Shown here: positions 62,041 to 64,000 of the stretch, piece by piece
Position numbering within the stretch: the stretch's first letter is position 1
Layout: each line of letters starts with the position of its first letter
Source of the DNA: Lineus longissimus
Lineage: Eukaryota > Nemertea > Pilidiophora > Heteronemertea > Lineidae
Assembly (NCBI RefSeq): GCF_910592395.1
Contig: NC_088310.1
Coordinates: forward strand, 25,497,491-25,561,490
Direction of reading: 5' to 3'
Length of the DNA stretch: 64,000 nucleotides
Translations under genes and position numbers: made by a program
The notes under the pieces: model-generated
Seen by the model: only the letters and a program-made list of their open reading frames with translations
Told to the model about the DNA's origin: nothing
Databases searched by the model: none

Positions 62041-62099
62041 CTGGATATTACCCTTAAGGAAAATGATTCTGTAGCCATCCTGCACACCAGATGTTAGGT

Positions 62100-62480
62100 A
62101 GCAATTCGATTATTCCCCTCCAAGAGGCTCAGTATTAACGAAATTTAGCAAAAAATAATTATGGATATTAGCAGTAATTGGTGAATAGGGCACATTCATG
62201 CTAATGCTCCTCTCCAAGTTATTGTATCTTAATGGATTTAGGTTAGATAAGAAGGTCCCTTGTCGAGGGGGGCAGGGGTCATGCCAGAGTGAATGATCCG
62301 ATCACCTTGTTAGCATCTCTTCCTGTTCACCAATTGATTATCATCGTATACGCTATTCTTCTCATTTTAATCAAAATCATATAGAACGTCTATCTATTGC
62401 CGTAGTGGGAGAAAGCATCGAAGCACTATTAGGGAACAAATCACCTCTCCAGATAGCGGCTGAAGTCACGCAAACTGATT
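62100..62480. promoter_or_regulatory. Candidate conserved regulatory block
   Basis: Dense in homeodomain-like cores in balanced, repeat-free DNA: ATTAACGAAATTTAGC, AATAATTATGG, GCAGTAATTGG, GCTAATGC, CCAATTGATTATC, TTTTAATCAAAATC. The texture matches conserved intronic enhancers. No comparative support is available here. Confidence 0.25.
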
Positions 62481-62484
62481 AGTC

Positions 62485-64000
62485 GACAATAGTGCTATCC
62501 TTTTCCTATTCATCGCCATGTGCACCGAGGTACTCCAGATTCTCCAGCCAATAGCCACGTGGACCTGTCTCATCTGGATGGGGCCAATTCCACAACTTCA
62601 ACTTCCTAAGCTTTTCCTCGTCAACTTGGTAAGAAAGTCATATGCAGCAATGCATGCACAGTTCCCCGACATCTTTTAAGGTTGCATTGCCCTGGGTTTA
62701 CCTGAAGCCATCTACATACATACTTGATAATATCAGGAACTTACTACCCATTTTTGGCATCCGTACTCCCTTTTCTGTTAAAACTGTTAAGGTTTTTTCA
62801 CTGTATGCCTGGCAGATACGTGTACCTCAATGCACTTTATTTGTAAAACGCACAGCACTTCCGGTAAACCTCTGGTCAAATGAAAAGGAACATGTCTCCT
62901 GCTTCTCACTTCTCGCACACAACGTCGGCAATCTGCTCAAATTATGATATATTTCACAGACAAGAAACTGAAACACCGATTTTACGACCACCTTAATACT
63001 ACATTTATAACACAATTACCACAAAAGCAATTCTCAGCCAAGATGTTCCAATGCCCATGCAATTAAGAAGCAAAAACTATTTATCGTCAATTTATAATAA
63101 ATGATGATATACCACAATAAACAGGATTGGTTGATACTCAGTAGTCCTCTCAGAATCTTCTTTGCAATTACAACTGATTTGTTTTTATTCTAAGACATTA
63201 ACCATACGATTTGGCGGAAACTTCACAAGCAGATGACGCATGCCTACGATACCGTTAGCATGTATCAGAACTGATGCACAATTTTTCAAAAATTTCCTAT
63301 CTGACTTAAAAAATTTCATCGACATGCAAAATTTTCATTGGCAATGCGGCCATTCACTTATTGCAAATGGCCCGATAGTGCATGAACATGCGAACTAGCC
63401 ATTCTGCAGCATGCACGAGGCTATTTTTAGTGGAGTGATTACGAATTAAATTATGTGTTTGTAACTGAATTAGAAATGGACGCTCGCAAGAAAATGGTCT
63501 GGCTCGCTGGTGAAATCACTAGGCTGTAACTCATGAAGACCGCGACCAGCGCACGCCGATCAAAGGATACAGCCATTGGAGTGATTAATTTCAATCCATA
63601 AAGGCATGCTACTATAATGAGAAGTCTATCCCGAGAGTGGCATTGGTGCACAATCATACGATTGGACGAAAACTCTAGATAGGTCATTACGCGCAATCAA
63701 CTAACTCCGCAACTGAACGCTGCTGGCCTAATTGACTAGCACTATCTGAGGGTTAATGGCGAAATGAATGTTTCGCTTTCATCTGATAACTCCCACTATT
63801 GGCGTAACACACATCTAATGGCATTTCATAGGCTATTTCGGCCTAACGGGCAAACAATTCAGACACACCAGTTGGGATTATAAGCAGGCATTTCGGAGTA
63901 AGGAACTTTCATTTTGGTCCTATCGCACAGAAGAGAGTACCAACAATTACTAATTGCTTGACCCCATTGCCTCCATCGTTGACGGGAGGACCATTCCCAG
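62485..64000. other. Non-coding DNA
   Basis: A 101-codon plus frame at 62642-62947 has no recognisable domain. The 63700-63860 part (CCTAATTGACTAGC, GGGTTAATGGCG) again has conserved-element texture. Nothing firm. Confidence 0.4.

Overview
The window looks like eukaryotic, metazoan, almost entirely non-coding DNA. It is visibly AT-rich. It has no long open reading frame, no operon-like gene packing, no rRNA and no intact tRNA. It does contain GT-AG splice signals, tRNA-derived SINE remnants, short inverted-repeat transposons, minisatellites and clusters of homeodomain-type sites. The repeat remnants (a 'GTGTCCTTGGGTAAGACACTT' type SINE core, a CAGTGGAACCCC foldback, CCTTAATA-AGAGG units) resemble those of marine invertebrates such as lophotrochozoans, cephalochordates or ambulacrarians. 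The species cannot be fixed from what I can see. The most economical reading is the inside of one or more very long introns, or a gene desert around a developmental regulator.

Coding content: only one exon is well supported, 32088-32217 on the minus strand. It is 130 nt, has both splice sites, and encodes a disordered Ser/Gln/Asn-rich segment. Three weaker exon candidates are listed: 20743-20830 minus, 41519-41707 plus, and 52571-52798 plus (with a faint F-box-like pattern). At this base composition stop codons should occur about once per 17-18 codons, so open frames of 100-150 codons are expected several times by chance in 128 kb of strand. For that reason most open frames in the window, up to 173 codons, are not called as genes.

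Layout: 1-12 kb is unique DNA with three same-orientation CTCF-like sites (4960, 6413, 11567), two octamers, and an old repeat at 9.8 kb. A 57-bp minisatellite plus an ATG microsatellite lies at 12.4-12.7 kb. From 16 to 25 kb there are a SINE fragment, a hairpin, a G17 tract and several short dispersed repeats. A 345-bp inverted-repeat element carrying promoter-type motifs lies at 29.5 kb. It is followed by a homeodomain/SOX/PBX-MEIS cluster (30.2-30.5 kb), a K50-homeodomain (TAATCC) cluster (31.1 kb), a SINE core (31.5 kb) and the confident exon (32.1 kb). From 35 to 60 kb there are further dispersed repeats, a 21-bp palindrome, a 27-bp array encoding an acidic nonapeptide, two small foldback elements at 55.6-56.0 kb, and a 47-bp array rich in CTTAAG at 59.6 kb.

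I found no evidence of a new molecular system. The most notable points are the promoter-like MITE at 29.5 kb, the homotypic regulatory-site clusters beside the exon, the dispersed 24-mer found three times, and the CTTAAG-rich array.
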